The notes: generated by a model not told the origin, from the sequence alone. A stretch of 64,000 nt of DNA from Streptacidiphilus fuscans (GCF_015690355.1 NZ_JADPRT010000005.1:326503-390502); one strand, 5' to 3'. Shown: positions 8,473-17,050, counted from the stretch's first letter. Translations and numbers: made by a program.

Positions 8473-8574
8473 GCGTCGCCGTCCCCTTGACCCTCCCACT
8501 GCAGCCGCCCGGAGTCTGAGCGCACAGCACAGCACTGCACCACATCGAACCGGGAACCAAGGGAGTCGACCACC

Positions 8575-9021
8575 ATGTCCCAGACCACCACCACCTCCGC
8601 CTCCGCCACCACCACCGCGGACGTCGACGCCACCGTCGACGTCGACCGGATCGTGGAGCGCTACATCGCCGTCTGGAACGAGCCGGACCCGGCGGCACGC
8701 AGCCGCGCCGTCGCCGAGCTCTGGGCCACGGACGGCGTGGAGTTCGTCGAAGGCGTCCAGTTCCGCGGCCACCACGGCCTGGTGGACCGGGTCGCGGAGG
8801 CGCACGAACTCTTCGTCGCCTCCGGCACCTACCGCGTGACGCACGACGAGCACGTCACCGTCCATGACGACATCGTCGTGCTCACCATTCAGCTGACCCA
8901 CGCCACCGGCCCGAGCAGCGGCGAAGTCGCCTGGGCCGCCCGGGTCTTCCTCGTCCTGGACCCGGACGGCCGGATCCGGCAGGACTACCACCTGACCGTC
9001 GAGCCGTTGCCGCAGGCGTGA
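8575..9021 (+). CDS. SnoaL-like (NTF2-fold) protein
   Basis: 148 residues. After a low-complexity Ser/Thr/Ala N-terminus (residues 1-24) comes a compact alpha+beta barrel with VDRIVERYIAVWNEPD, typical of the SnoaL_2/NTF2-like superfamily. Members include small isomerases, hydrolases and stress proteins, and the catalytic residues are not conserved enough to name a reaction. It is divergent from the MerR gene and ends at a strong bidirectional hairpin (9027-9060) facing the permease gene. Confidence 0.8.
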   Translation: MSQTTTTSASATTTADVDATVDVDRIVERYIAVWNEPDPAARSRAVAELWATDGVEFVEGVQFRGHHGLVDRVAEAHELFVASGTYRVTHDEHVTVHDDIVVLTIQLTHATGPSSGEVAWAARVFLVLDPDGRIRQDYHLTVEPLPQA

Positions 9022-9026
9022 TCGGC

Positions 9027-9060
9027 CGCCGGTGGGACCGCCGTCGCGGTCCCACCGGCG
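9027..9060. terminator. Bidirectional terminator hairpin
   Basis: A perfect 15-bp stem (CGCCGGTGGGACCGC with its complement) and a 4-nt loop CGTC lie between the convergent SnoaL-like and permease stops. There is no T-tract, as is common in high-GC actinobacteria. Confidence 0.75.
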
Positions 9061-9077
9061 AGCTGCACCGTCATCTG

Positions 9078-10496
9078 TCAGTGCGTCACGGCCGCCTGCC
9101 CCGCTGGCGCTTCGTCGCCCTGCCGCCCAACTCCGGTGCGGCGTGCGCGACGCACCGCGTACGCGTAGTAGACCGCGCAGCCGAGGAGCAGGGCCACGAT
9201 CCACGAGATGTCCGCGCCGCCCAGCGCCTTGGCCAGCGGGCCCTCGTAGACGGGGCTGTTGACGAACGGCACCTCCACCGCGATACAGCCCAGGAAGATC
9301 AGCACCGAGCCCCAGTCGACCCGCCCGTACGGGCCGTCGATCCGGAAGAAGGACTCGACGTCGTAGTCGCCGTGCCGGACCAGGTAGTAGTCCGTCAGGT
9401 TGATCGCGGTCCAGGGCACCAGCAGGTAGAGCAGGATCAGGATGATGTTCTGGAACAGGTCCATGGTGTGCGAGTCGGCCAGGATCGCCAGGACCGTGGT
9501 CACCGAGACGAAGCAGACCGCGAACAGCATCCGGGCGCGCGGGCCCGCGCCCACGCGGCCGGTCGGCGAGATCGCCGTCAGCGCGGTGAGGAAGGCGCCG
9601 TACGGGCTCTGCGCCGAGCCTGGCACGCCGCCCAGGATCAGCGCGGCGACCAACAGCCAGGAGACGGCCGGGAACTGGTGCGCCAGGAAGCCGATGGAGT
9701 CGTTGCCGAGCGCGTCGCCGCCGACCACCGCCGCGAACGCGCCGATCACCATCACCCACGAGCCGCCGACCGCCGCGCCCAGATAGGTCCACCAGAACGT
9801 CGCCTTCGGCGGGGTGTCCTCGGGCAGGTAGCGCGAGTAGTCCGAGACGTAGGGGGCCCAGGTGATCTGCCAGGACGCGAAGATGGAGACCGCCAGCAGC
9901 ACGGTCCCGACGTTGACCGAGGTGCCGTGGTAGTGCGCCGGGAGGTGCCGGGCCAGCTGGACGAAGAGGGCCAGGAAGACCACGCCCGAGACCACCGAGA
10001 GGTACTTGCTGACCGCGTGGATCAGCTTGTAGCCGACCACCGCGACCACCAGCGTGACCAGGTTGGTGGTGATCACGCCTGCGGCGTACGGGAGATGGAG
10101 CCAGTCGGCCACCGCGTGGCCGTTCACGACGCTGCCCTCCAGCGAGAAGCCGAAGTACATCACCACCACGATCGCGACCGGCACGACCGCGCCGTAGAAA
10201 CCGAACTGCGCCCGGGACTGGATCATCTGCGGGATGCCCAACCGCGGCCCCTGGACGGAGTGGTAGGCCATGAAGAGGCCGCCCACCAAATTGCCGACCA
10301 GGATGGCCGCGATCGCCCACGGCAGGTCGAGCCCGACGGTGACGGCCAGCGCGCCGTTGACCAGGCCGGTGATCTGCACGTTGCCGGCGAACCAGAGGGT
10401 GAACAGGTGCCACGGCTTGCCGTGCCGCTCCTCCGGCGGCACGTAGTCGATCGCGCGCTGCTCCAGCGCGGGGGCTCTGCGGGAGGTGTCGCTCAT
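9078..10496 (-). CDS. NCS1-family nucleobase/cytosine permease
   Basis: 472 residues with about 12 hydrophobic segments. The N-terminus has the family signature (PPEERHGKPWHLFTLWFAGN), followed by LGIPQMIQSRAQFGFYGA, characteristic of cytosine/purine and allantoin permeases (PF02133). It imports a nucleobase or related nitrogen compound with a cation. The M20 amidohydrolase gene lies about 100 bases upstream on the same strand, suggesting uptake and hydrolysis of one N-containing substrate. The divergent double-domain Lrp-type gene (11962) is a likely regulator. Confidence 0.88.
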   Translation of the reverse strand: MSDTSRRAPALEQRAIDYVPPEERHGKPWHLFTLWFAGNVQITGLVNGALAVTVGLDLPWAIAAILVGNLVGGLFMAYHSVQGPRLGIPQMIQSRAQFGFYGAVVPVAIVVVMYFGFSLEGSVVNGHAVADWLHLPYAAGVITTNLVTLVVAVVGYKLIHAVSKYLSVVSGVVFLALFVQLARHLPAHYHGTSVNVGTVLLAVSIFASWQITWAPYVSDYSRYLPEDTPPKATFWWTYLGAAVGGSWVMVIGAFAAVVGGDALGNDSIGFLAHQFPAVSWLLVAALILGGVPGSAQSPYGAFLTALTAISPTGRVGAGPRARMLFAVCFVSVTTVLAILADSHTMDLFQNIILILLYLLVPWTAINLTDYYLVRHGDYDVESFFRIDGPYGRVDWGSVLIFLGCIAVEVPFVNSPVYEGPLAKALGGADISWIVALLLGCAVYYAYAVRRARRTGVGRQGDEAPAGQAAVTH

Positions 10497-10560
10497 CGGT
10501 GGGAAACCAGCCTTCCGTCAGGACAGCTCAGGGGTGGGGGTGGTGACGTCGCGTGCCGGT

Positions 10561-10605
10561 GGCGTCAGTTGCTGTGGCGTCAGTTGCTGTGGCGTCAGTT
10601 GCCGT
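10561..10605 (-). repeat. Three 15-bp tandem units containing the M20 stop codon
   Basis: GGCGTCAGTTGCTGT occurs at 10561-10575 and 10576-10590, and with one change at 10591-10605. The stop of the leftward amidohydrolase gene (complement of TCA at 10595-10597) is in the third unit and is copied, in frame, in the other two. Confidence 0.85.
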
Positions 10606-11833
10606 GCTCGGACAGGCGTTGCAGCGCCAGCCCGGCGTAGAGGGCCGCGCCGTCGGCGACGAGGGAGTCGTCGAAGACGACGTGCGGCGAGTGGTTTCCG
10701 GGGGCGGACCGGTGGTCCTGCCCCTCCGGCGTCGCGCCGAGCTGCACGACCGTGCCCGGGACGCGCGCGAGGACGCGGGAGAAGTCCTCGGCGGCAGTGA
10801 GGGGTTGGCGCATCTCCTCGTACCGCTCCTCACCGAACAGCTCGCGGGCGACGTCGGCGGCGAACGCGGACTCGGCGGGCGTGGCGATGGTCGGCGGGTA
10901 CTCGCGGAGGTAACGCACCTCCGCCGTCACGCCGTGGGCCTCGGCCACGCCCCGGCACAACGTGGTGACAGCGGCCGCGAGTCGGTCCCCGGCGTCCTGG
11001 CTGAAGGTCCGCACGGTGGCCTGGAAGGACGCCGTCTCCGGGATGATGTTGGCCGCCGTGCCCGCGTGGATCGCGCCGACGCTGAAGGTGACCGGCTCCA
11101 TCGGGTCGAGCGAGCGCACCATCACTCCGGACAGTTCGCCGACCATCGCGCAGGCGGCGGGGATGGGGTTGCGGGCGTGGTGCGGGGCGGAGCCGTGGCC
11201 GCCGGTCCCGTGGACGGTGACGACGAGCCGGTCCGAGGCCGCCATCACCGCGCCCGGCCGGGTGGCGAACTGGCCCCGCGCCCAGTGCCGCGAGCTGACG
11301 TGCAGCGCGTAGGCGGCCACCGGCAGGCTGCGCGATGTCTCGGGCCCGTCCACCGGCACGGCCGCCTGCCCCGCCTCCAGCACACCCTCGTCGAGCATCA
11401 GCCGCGCCCCGTCCCCGCCCTCCTCCCCCGGCTGGAACATCAGCACCACCTGTCCGGCCATCCGGTCCGCGCGGGCGGCGAGCAGGTGGGCGGCGCCGAC
11501 GAGCATCGCCGTGTGCAGATCGTGCCCGCAGGCGTGCATGGCCGAGTCGTCGCGCGAGCGGTAGGGGACGTCGGCCCGCTCCGTCAGCGGCAGCGCGTCC
11601 ATGTCGGCGCGCAGCAGCACGGTCGGGCCGGGGCGGCTGCCGCGCAGCACGGCGGTCACCGAGGAGAGGGCACGCCCCGTCGTGACCGTCGTGCCGGGGA
11701 CGCCCTCCAGACCTTCCAAGATCCGCTCCTGCGTGCGGGGCAGGTACAGGCCCACCTCCGGCTCCTGGTGCACGGCGCGGCGCAGCGCGACCAGTTCCGG
11801 CGCCATCGCCCGCGCGTCGTCCAGCAGTCCCAT
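10595..11833 (-). CDS. M20-family amidohydrolase/peptidase
   Basis: About 412 residues; I use the ATG at 11833, two codons inside a GTG, because GAGGAG lies at proper distance. The fold is M20D (hippurate/N-acyl-amino-acid hydrolase, IAA-amino-acid hydrolase). Metal ligands are visible in ACGHDLHTAML, GEEGGDGA and the C-terminal NHSPH segment; the central dimerisation domain begins at about residue 185. It hydrolyses an N-acyl or N-carbamoyl amide. It is followed by an NCS1 permease, consistent with a small nitrogen-salvage pathway. The Lrp-type regulator is divergent. Confidence 0.88.
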   Translation of the reverse strand: MGLLDDARAMAPELVALRRAVHQEPEVGLYLPRTQERILEGLEGVPGTTVTTGRALSSVTAVLRGSRPGPTVLLRADMDALPLTERADVPYRSRDDSAMHACGHDLHTAMLVGAAHLLAARADRMAGQVVLMFQPGEEGGDGARLMLDEGVLEAGQAAVPVDGPETSRSLPVAAYALHVSSRHWARGQFATRPGAVMAASDRLVVTVHGTGGHGSAPHHARNPIPAACAMVGELSGVMVRSLDPMEPVTFSVGAIHAGTAANIIPETASFQATVRTFSQDAGDRLAAAVTTLCRGVAEAHGVTAEVRYLREYPPTIATPAESAFAADVARELFGEERYEEMRQPLTAAEDFSRVLARVPGTVVQLGATPEGQDHRSAPGNHSPHVVFDDSLVADGAALYAGLALQRLSEHGN

Positions 11834-11961
11834 CCGCACTCCTCATTCACTCGGCCGCTCGGCTCATTCGCCCGGCGTTCCCGATCCGGTGGGAACGATG
11901 ATGCGAAGGCGGGCACAATGGGGATCCAGATGACAGGAATCCATCACCGAGGCGTATTCCA

Positions 11962-13011
11962 GTGAACGAATCGAGCACAGCCGCCGCGGCGATCAGCGAG
12001 GACGAGCTGGCACTGGTCCATGCGCTCCAGGTCCAGCCACGGGCCACCTGGACGGACCTCGCCGACGCCCTCGGCTGCACCACGGTGACCGCGTCGCGCC
12101 GCTGGCAGCGGCTGCACGAAGAGGGGATCGCCTGGGTCACCGCGGTCCCCGGCGCGCACTGCGCCGCGTTCACCGCCTTCGTCCGGCTGCGCTGCGCGGC
12201 GGGTCACCGCGAGGAGGTCGCCGCCCAGCTCGCGCAGGACCCGGAGGCGGTGACCATCGAGCTCACCGCGGGCAGCTTCGACCTGTTCGTCGAGGTCATC
12301 ACCGCCGACCTGGCCGCGTTCACGCGCTACCTGCTCGCTCGGGTCGAGCAGATCCGCGGTGTCACGCAGGCGTCGGTCGCGGTGGCCACCCATGTCGTCA
12401 CCGAGGCCAGCCGCTGGCGTCTGGACGCGCTCGAACCACGCGCGAGCTCCGCGCTGGCGGACACGGCGCAGGCGAGGTCGTCGGAGCGCCCGTCGGCCCG
12501 TCAGCTCACCGACCTGGACCTGCGACTGCTCACCGCGCTCGGTGCGGACGGACGGCAGCCGTGGGACCGGCTGGCCGGGACGGCGGGCACCAGCGCGGCC
12601 ACCGCCCGCCGCCGGATCGAGCGCCTCCTCGCCACCGAGGAGGCCGCGCTCCGCTGCGACATCGCCGCCCCGCTCTTCGGACGGCCGGTCACCCTGTCAC
12701 TCCACGCCGAGGTCCCGGCGACCGACCTCGCCGCGACGGCGCGCTCGCTGACCGCCCTGACCAGCGTCCGCCTCGTCGCCACCCTCGCCGGGCCGGACAA
12801 CCTGCTGGCCACCTTCTGGCTCCGCTCGGTCGAGGAGGTGCACCGCATCGAGTCCGAGCTGGTCGCCCGTCACCCCGCCGTCCGCGTCACCGACCGCGCG
12901 CTCGCGCTGCGCGCGGTCAAGCGCATGGGCCACCTGCTCGACCCGTCCGGACGCAGCACCGCCTCCGTGCCGCTCGGGCCCTGGGCGACCCAGGGCCCGG
13001 AGCCCGACTGA
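11962..13011 (+). CDS. Lrp/AsnC-family regulator with two DNA-binding units
   Basis: 349 residues from GTG 11962. Two AsnC-type units are in tandem: helix-turn-helix at about residues 15-60 with a ligand-sensing RAM domain to about 150, then a second at about 178-225 and RAM to about 325. This duplicated layout (twice the usual 150 residues) is known in actinobacterial Lrp proteins. It is divergent from the M20 amidohydrolase and permease genes and probably controls them. A GC hairpin in its last codons (12975-12999) may end transcription from both sides. Confidence 0.88.
   Translation: MNESSTAAAAISEDELALVHALQVQPRATWTDLADALGCTTVTASRRWQRLHEEGIAWVTAVPGAHCAAFTAFVRLRCAAGHREEVAAQLAQDPEAVTIELTAGSFDLFVEVITADLAAFTRYLLARVEQIRGVTQASVAVATHVVTEASRWRLDALEPRASSALADTAQARSSERPSARQLTDLDLRLLTALGADGRQPWDRLAGTAGTSAATARRRIERLLATEEAALRCDIAAPLFGRPVTLSLHAEVPATDLAATARSLTALTSVRLVATLAGPDNLLATFWLRSVEEVHRIESELVARHPAVRVTDRALALRAVKRMGHLLDPSGRSTASVPLGPWATQGPEPD
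12975..12999. terminator. Hairpin inside the 3' end of the Lrp-type gene
   Basis: CGGGCCCTGGG-CGA-CCCAGGGCCCG forms an 11-bp perfect stem with a 3-nt loop, 12 bases before the stop. The next gene converges only 8 bases after the stop, so this coding-region hairpin is a probable bidirectional terminator. Confidence 0.5.
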
Positions 13012-13018
13012 CGCCGGC

Positions 13019-14878
13019 TCAGGGCGTGACGATCGGGAAGAGCTGGTCCGGCGTCGTCACCAGGGACAGCAGGCGCTGCACCAGGCCGATGTCGCCGACG
13101 TGCTCGACGGTGTCGAGTGCCGCCGCGCCGCCCAGCAGGGCGAGGAGCTGCGGCTTGGTGAGCGAGAGGGTCAGCCCGGCGGGGGTACGCGGGGCCGCCT
13201 CCAGCCGGGACGCCCGGTGGGTCAGCACACCGTTGCGCAGCGTCAGCCGGTGCCGCCGACGCAGGTCGCTCAACTCCAGGTCGACGGTCAGGTCCTCGTC
13301 CCAGGCGCGCGGTCCGTCGATGCGGATGGCGATCGAGTCGAGAAGCTGCTCGACCGTCAGGGCACCGGTCACGTCGGACCCCGCGGTGTCGGCGACCTCT
13401 CCGCCGGGGCCCCGCCGCAGCTCGACGGCCGCGGTGAGGTAGAAGTTGCGCCAGGTCCCGTTCTCACTGCCGTGGCCGAGGCGGGTGTAGACCTCGGCCA
13501 GGGTTTCCTTGGCGTCCTTGGTCACCGGTTCCACGGCGGCCGGGTCGGCGAAGACCACGTGGTTCAGCAGTGTGGCGGCGAACCGCAGGTCTTCCGTGGT
13601 CCCGGAGTCCGCGTAGGCACGGGCCTTGGCCAGCGCCGCCTCCGCTCCGCCCGCCACGTCCACGTAGCGCGCGGCGAGCTCGGTCGGCGGCAGCTCCCAC
13701 AGGCCCGCCGGATTCCCCTCGAACCAGCCGAGGTAACGGTGGTAGATGGCTTTGACGTTGTGGCTGAGCGAGCCGTAGTAGCCACGGCTGTGCCAGGCCC
13801 GCTCCAGCGCGGGCGGCAGCTGCATCTGCTCGGCGATCTCGGCGGCGACCAGGCCCTCGTTGAGCAGCCGCAGCGTCTGGTCGTGCATGTAGGCGTAGAG
13901 GTCGCGCTGTTCGGCCATCAGCTCGACGACCTTGTCGTGCCCCCAGGTCGGCCAGTGGTGCGAGGCGAAGGCCACGTCGAACGTCCCGTGGAACAGCTCG
14001 ATCGCCTCGTCGACGTACCGGGACCACATCCGTGCGTCGCGGACCAGCGCGCCGCGCAGGGTCTGGATGTTGTGCATGGTGTGGGTGACGTTCTCCGACA
14101 GGCAGAGCACCCGCAGGTCGGGAAAGAGGAAGTGCATCTCCGCCGGGGCCTCGGTGCCCGGCGTGAGCTGGAAGACGATCCGCACGCCGTCGATCGTCTC
14201 CTCCTGCCCGGTCTCCGTGACGTCGACGGTCGGCGGGACCAGGCTCACCGCGCCGGTGGACGGGGTCATCCCCAGCCCCGAACTGACCTGCCCCTCGGGG
14301 CTCTTGGGCAGCCGGTTCCCGTACATGAAGATCGCCCGTCGCGACATCGCGTTGCCGGCGTAGACGTTCTCGCTGACCGCGTGCTCCAGGAACCCCGCCG
14401 GGGCGACCACCGGAACGCCCCGCTCGGTGCCCTCGGGCAGCACGCCGCGCGCGCCGCCGAAGTGGTCGACGTGCGAGTGGGTGTAGATCAGCCCGGTCAC
14501 CGGGCGCGGGCCCCGGTGCTGCCGGTACAGGGCCAGCGCCGCGGCGGCGGTCTCGTTGCTGACCAGCGGGTCGATGACGACGACGCCGCGCTCGCCCTCG
14601 ACCAGCGTCATGTTGGAGAGGTCCAGCCCACGGACCTGGTAGACCCCCTCGGCGACCTGGTACAGCCCTTGCCGCGCGACCAGCTGCGCCTGCCGCCACA
14701 GGCTCGCATGCGCGGTCGGCGGGCATTCCGCCCGCAGGTAGGCGGCGTAGGCGTCGTTGTCCCAGACCACGCGCCCGTCGGCGGCCCTGACCACGCCGGG
14801 TTCGAGCGCGGCGACGAAGCCCCGGTCGGCGTCGGCGAAGTCCGAGGTGTCCTCGAAGGGCAGCGCTTCCGTGGTCAT
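13019..14878 (-). CDS. Alkylsulfatase-type metallo-beta-lactamase-fold hydrolase
   Basis: 619 residues. The layout matches SdsA1-like alkylsulfatases: a metallo-beta-lactamase domain with zinc motif THSHVDHFGG (about residue 133), a central helical dimerisation segment with the YHRYLGWFEGNP signature, and a C-terminal SCP2-like lipid-binding domain (about 500-619). The usual SdsA reaction removes sulfate from alkyl sulfate esters. No signal peptide is visible, so it is probably cytoplasmic. A palindrome ATTCCGG-A-CCGGAAT (14941-14955) upstream suggests specific regulation. Confidence 0.85.
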   Translation of the reverse strand: MTTEALPFEDTSDFADADRGFVAALEPGVVRAADGRVVWDNDAYAAYLRAECPPTAHASLWRQAQLVARQGLYQVAEGVYQVRGLDLSNMTLVEGERGVVVIDPLVSNETAAAALALYRQHRGPRPVTGLIYTHSHVDHFGGARGVLPEGTERGVPVVAPAGFLEHAVSENVYAGNAMSRRAIFMYGNRLPKSPEGQVSSGLGMTPSTGAVSLVPPTVDVTETGQEETIDGVRIVFQLTPGTEAPAEMHFLFPDLRVLCLSENVTHTMHNIQTLRGALVRDARMWSRYVDEAIELFHGTFDVAFASHHWPTWGHDKVVELMAEQRDLYAYMHDQTLRLLNEGLVAAEIAEQMQLPPALERAWHSRGYYGSLSHNVKAIYHRYLGWFEGNPAGLWELPPTELAARYVDVAGGAEAALAKARAYADSGTTEDLRFAATLLNHVVFADPAAVEPVTKDAKETLAEVYTRLGHGSENGTWRNFYLTAAVELRRGPGGEVADTAGSDVTGALTVEQLLDSIAIRIDGPRAWDEDLTVDLELSDLRRRHRLTLRNGVLTHRASRLEAAPRTPAGLTLSLTKPQLLALLGGAAALDTVEHVGDIGLVQRLLSLVTTPDQLFPIVTP

Positions 14879-14940
14879 CGACTCGCTCCGTTCCCCGGCC
14901 CGGCCACCGGTCCGGTCCGGGCATCGGGACCTATCGGAAC

Positions 14941-14955
14941 ATTCCGGACCGGAAT
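14941..14955. promoter_or_regulatory. Palindrome upstream of the alkylsulfatase-type gene
   Basis: ATTCCGG-A-CCGGAAT, perfect 7-bp arms, about 63 bases before the leftward start. It is a candidate operator; the binding protein is unknown. Confidence 0.55.
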
Positions 14956-15026
14956 ACGCATGTCGGCGCGCCGGTGACCGACCGGAACTTCGTGGGCGCC
15001 CATGGTCAACACCGGTGCCGCACAGC

Positions 15027-15039
15027 TAGGTTGATCGCA
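15027..15039 (+). promoter_or_regulatory. Candidate -10 for a leaderless transcript
   Basis: TAGGTT at 15027-15032 fits the streptomycete -10 TAGRRT. The expected transcription start falls on the ATG at 15039, and no ribosome site precedes that ATG. No clear -35 is seen. Confidence 0.4.
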
Positions 15040-15545
15040 TGGGCCCACTGAATCCGAGCAAGACAGAACTCGTCGTCGCCCTGATCTGCTTTTTCACCAT
15101 CTACGGAATCCTGGGACGCGTCCTGCTCCCGCGCGCCCGGCGCGTGATGGACGAGCGCGCGGACGCGATCGAGGGCGGCATGGAGCGCGCCGGGAACGCC
15201 CGCCGGGAGGCCGACGCCGCACTGGAGGAGTACCGGCTCCAGCTGAGCGAGGCGCGGCGCGAGGCCGCGCGGATCCTCCAGGACGCCAAGGAGGAGGGCG
15301 CCCTCCTGGTCGACGAAGCCCGACAGCAGGCGCTGGAGGAACGCGAGCGGATGATCGCCGCCGCCGAGGCCGAGTTCGCCGCCGACCGCGCGCTCGTGGA
15401 GGCCTCGTTGCGCGTCGCGGTCGCGGACCTCTCCACCGAGCTGGCCTCCAAGATCGTCGGCGAGCCGCTGGCCGAGCTCGCCCCCGGCAGCCCCGCGATC
15501 CGGTCCTATCTGGACGACCTGGGCGACCTCACCACCACCGACTAG
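15039..15545 (+). CDS. Orphan F0F1 ATP synthase b-subunit-like protein
   Basis: 168 residues. One N-terminal membrane helix (about residues 9-31, LVVALICFFTIYGILGRVLL), then a long charged heptad-type helix to about residue 140, and a short C-terminal delta-contact region. This is the shape of the AtpF stator subunit. No other ATP synthase gene is nearby: an alkylsulfatase-type gene is on the left and an ArsR fusion on the right. It may be a duplicated stator subunit swapped under certain conditions, or a coiled-coil membrane protein that has taken a new role. Confidence 0.8.
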   Translation: MGPLNPSKTELVVALICFFTIYGILGRVLLPRARRVMDERADAIEGGMERAGNARREADAALEEYRLQLSEARREAARILQDAKEEGALLVDEARQQALEERERMIAAAEAEFAADRALVEASLRVAVADLSTELASKIVGEPLAELAPGSPAIRSYLDDLGDLTTTD

Positions 15546-15554
15546 CCCGCTCCC

Positions 15555-15581
15555 CGCGCCCCTCGCGCCCCTCGCGCCCTT
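15555..15581 (+). repeat. Three 9-bp tandem units after the b-subunit-like stop
   Basis: CGCGCCCCT twice, then CGCGCCCTT, beginning 9 bases past the TAG stop. A terminator follows directly. Confidence 0.7.
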
Positions 15582-15590
15582 ACCCGAACG

Positions 15591-15631
15591 CGCCCCTGAC
15601 CTGCGGCATCACCGCAGCTCAGGGGCGTTTT
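15591..15631 (+). terminator. Rho-independent terminator
   Basis: CGCCCCTGA then CTGCGG pair with CCGCAG then TCAGGGGCG (one C/C mismatch), loop CATCA, followed by TTTT. It is the best classical terminator in the window and ends the orphan b-subunit transcript. Confidence 0.85.
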
Positions 15632-15654
15632 GCTTGGGACCGAACGGTCCGCCG

Positions 15655-15685
15655 TTGACAATAGGCAGGCATTTGCCTGCATAAT
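15655..15685 (+). promoter_or_regulatory. Promoter with embedded ArsR operator
   Basis: -35 TTGACA (15655-15660) and -10 CATAAT (15680-15685) with a 19-bp spacer. Inside the spacer is the perfect inverted repeat GCAGGCA-TT-TGCCTGC (15665-15680). A repressor bound there would block RNA polymerase, so the ArsR-type gene just downstream is probably autoregulated. Confidence 0.75.
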
Positions 15686-15697
15686 GAGGACATGAGC

Positions 15698-16546
15698 ATG
15701 GACGCACGCACCCTGGACTCGGTCTTCAAAGCGCTGGCCGATCCCACCCGGCGCCTGCTGCTCGACCGCCTGCGCGAGCAGAACGGCCAGACGCTGCGCG
15801 AGCTGTGCGACCGCCTGGAGATGGCACGCCAGTCCGTGACCCAGCACCTGGACATCCTGGTGCAGGCCAACCTCGTCGCCGTCGTCCGTCGCGGGCGCGA
15901 GCGACTCCACTACCTCAACCCGGTACCGATCCACGAGATCGAGGAACGCTGGATCTCCGGGTTCGACAGACCCCGCCTGCAAGCGATCAGCGCGATCAGG
16001 AGCCAGGCAGAGGAGTACGCGATGACCAACCAGCCGACCGACGAAACGACCGACGGAACGACCGACGCAGCGGGACCCGAGACTCCCGTGCCGTCCTACG
16101 TCTACGTCACCTACATCCGCGCCACCGCCGAGCAGGTCTGGCAGGCGCTCACCGACGCGGACCTCACCGCCCGCTACTGGGGCCACGCCAACGTCTCGGA
16201 CTGGCAGCCGGGTTCACCCTGGGAGCACCGCCGGACCGACGGCTCCGGCGCCTTCGACGTGGTGGGCCGCGTGCTCGCGGCTGAGCCGCCGACCCGGCTG
16301 GCCATCACCTTCGAGGACAAGCCCGAGGCCGAACTCGACCGGGAGCCCTCGGTGGTCACCTTCCTCGTCGAGCCGCACCAGGACATCGTCCGGCTCACCG
16401 TCACCCACGAGAACCTGCCCAACCTGGAGATGCTCGGTGGCATCTCCAGCGGCTGGCCGGCCGTGCTGGCCAACCTCAAGTCCCTGCTGGAGACCGGCGA
16501 GACGCTGCCGCAGGCCCCGTGGGAGATGGCCCCCGCCCACAGCTGA
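15698..16546 (+). CDS. ArsR-type HTH fused to an SRPBCC (AHSA1-like) domain
   Basis: About 282 residues. Two in-frame ATGs occur (15692 and 15698); GAGGA lies 7 bases before the second, which I take. Residues 1-105 are a winged-helix ArsR domain (LADPTRRLLLDRLREQNGQTLRELC). After a Thr/Asp-rich linker, residues 130-275 form an AHSA1/START-like cavity domain (YVYVTYIRATAEQVWQALTD). These two domains are often separate adjacent genes, the ArsR protein repressing the AHSA1 protein; here they form one protein that may sense a hydrophobic ligand directly. It is driven by the operator-bearing promoter at 15655. The stop region is duplicated. Confidence 0.88.
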   Translation: MDARTLDSVFKALADPTRRLLLDRLREQNGQTLRELCDRLEMARQSVTQHLDILVQANLVAVVRRGRERLHYLNPVPIHEIEERWISGFDRPRLQAISAIRSQAEEYAMTNQPTDETTDGTTDAAGPETPVPSYVYVTYIRATAEQVWQALTDADLTARYWGHANVSDWQPGSPWEHRRTDGSGAFDVVGRVLAAEPPTRLAITFEDKPEAELDREPSVVTFLVEPHQDIVRLTVTHENLPNLEMLGGISSGWPAVLANLKSLLETGETLPQAPWEMAPAHS

Positions 16547-16564
16547 ACACCCACTGAACACCCA
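16543..16564 (+). repeat. Perfect 11-bp tandem duplication of a stop region
   Basis: CTGAACACCCA occurs twice head to tail. The first copy contains the TGA stop (16544-16546) of the ArsR-SRPBCC gene. Confidence 0.85.
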
Positions 16565-16570
16565 CGCAGA

Positions 16571-17008
16571 TCACTCAGGGAGCGCGTCCCGCACCCGCGC
16601 CGCCGTGGCCGCCGCCTCGGCGGCGTCGGCGTAGCGGCCGCGCGGCCAGAAGAACCCGCGCAGGCCGTCGCGCGGATTGCGCGGCACGACATGGACGTGC
16701 AGGTGCGGCACGGACTGGCTGACGCGGTTGTTCTCCGCGACGAAGCTGCCGCGCGCGTCCATCCCGCGCTCGACGGCGACGGTGATCCGCTGCACCTGCC
16801 GGAAGTAGGGGCCGACCTCCTCGGCAGCCAGATCCGTCAGGGTCTCGACATGGCGGCGCGGGATCACCAGCACATGGCCGGGGAAGAGCGGCCGGTGGTC
16901 AAGGAACGCGAGCACCGCGTCGTCCTCGTACACCCGCTGCACCTCGACGTCCCCGGCCACCACCGCGCAGAAGAGGCAGTCCACCCGACGATTCAACGCC
17001 ACGGGCAC
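16571..17008 (-). CDS. HIT-family nucleotide-binding protein
   Basis: 145 residues if the GTG at 17008 is used; GTG codons at 17002 and 16984 are alternatives and no ribosome site decides between them. The histidine-triad motif HLHVHVVP lies at about residues 102-109, and an N-terminal CLFC pair matches zinc-binding HIT/Hint-type hydrolases. The family cleaves adenylyl or nucleoside phosphoramidate bonds. It converges on the ArsR-SRPBCC gene and follows the large surface protein on the same strand. Functional family is secure; substrate is not. Confidence 0.88.
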   Translation of the reverse strand: MPVALNRRVDCLFCAVVAGDVEVQRVYEDDAVLAFLDHRPLFPGHVLVIPRRHVETLTDLAAEEVGPYFRQVQRITVAVERGMDARGSFVAENNRVSQSVPHLHVHVVPRNPRDGLRGFFWPRGRYADAAEAAATAARVRDALPE

Positions 17009-17050
17009 CCCGACCGCGCGCAGGCGCGCGGCCGGAGTGCCCGCAGTCGC

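Noticed and set aside
10561..10605. Possible start of a CRISPR or iteron array
   Set aside because: Three contiguous 15-bp units with no spacers; they coincide with a gene stop and fit slippage.
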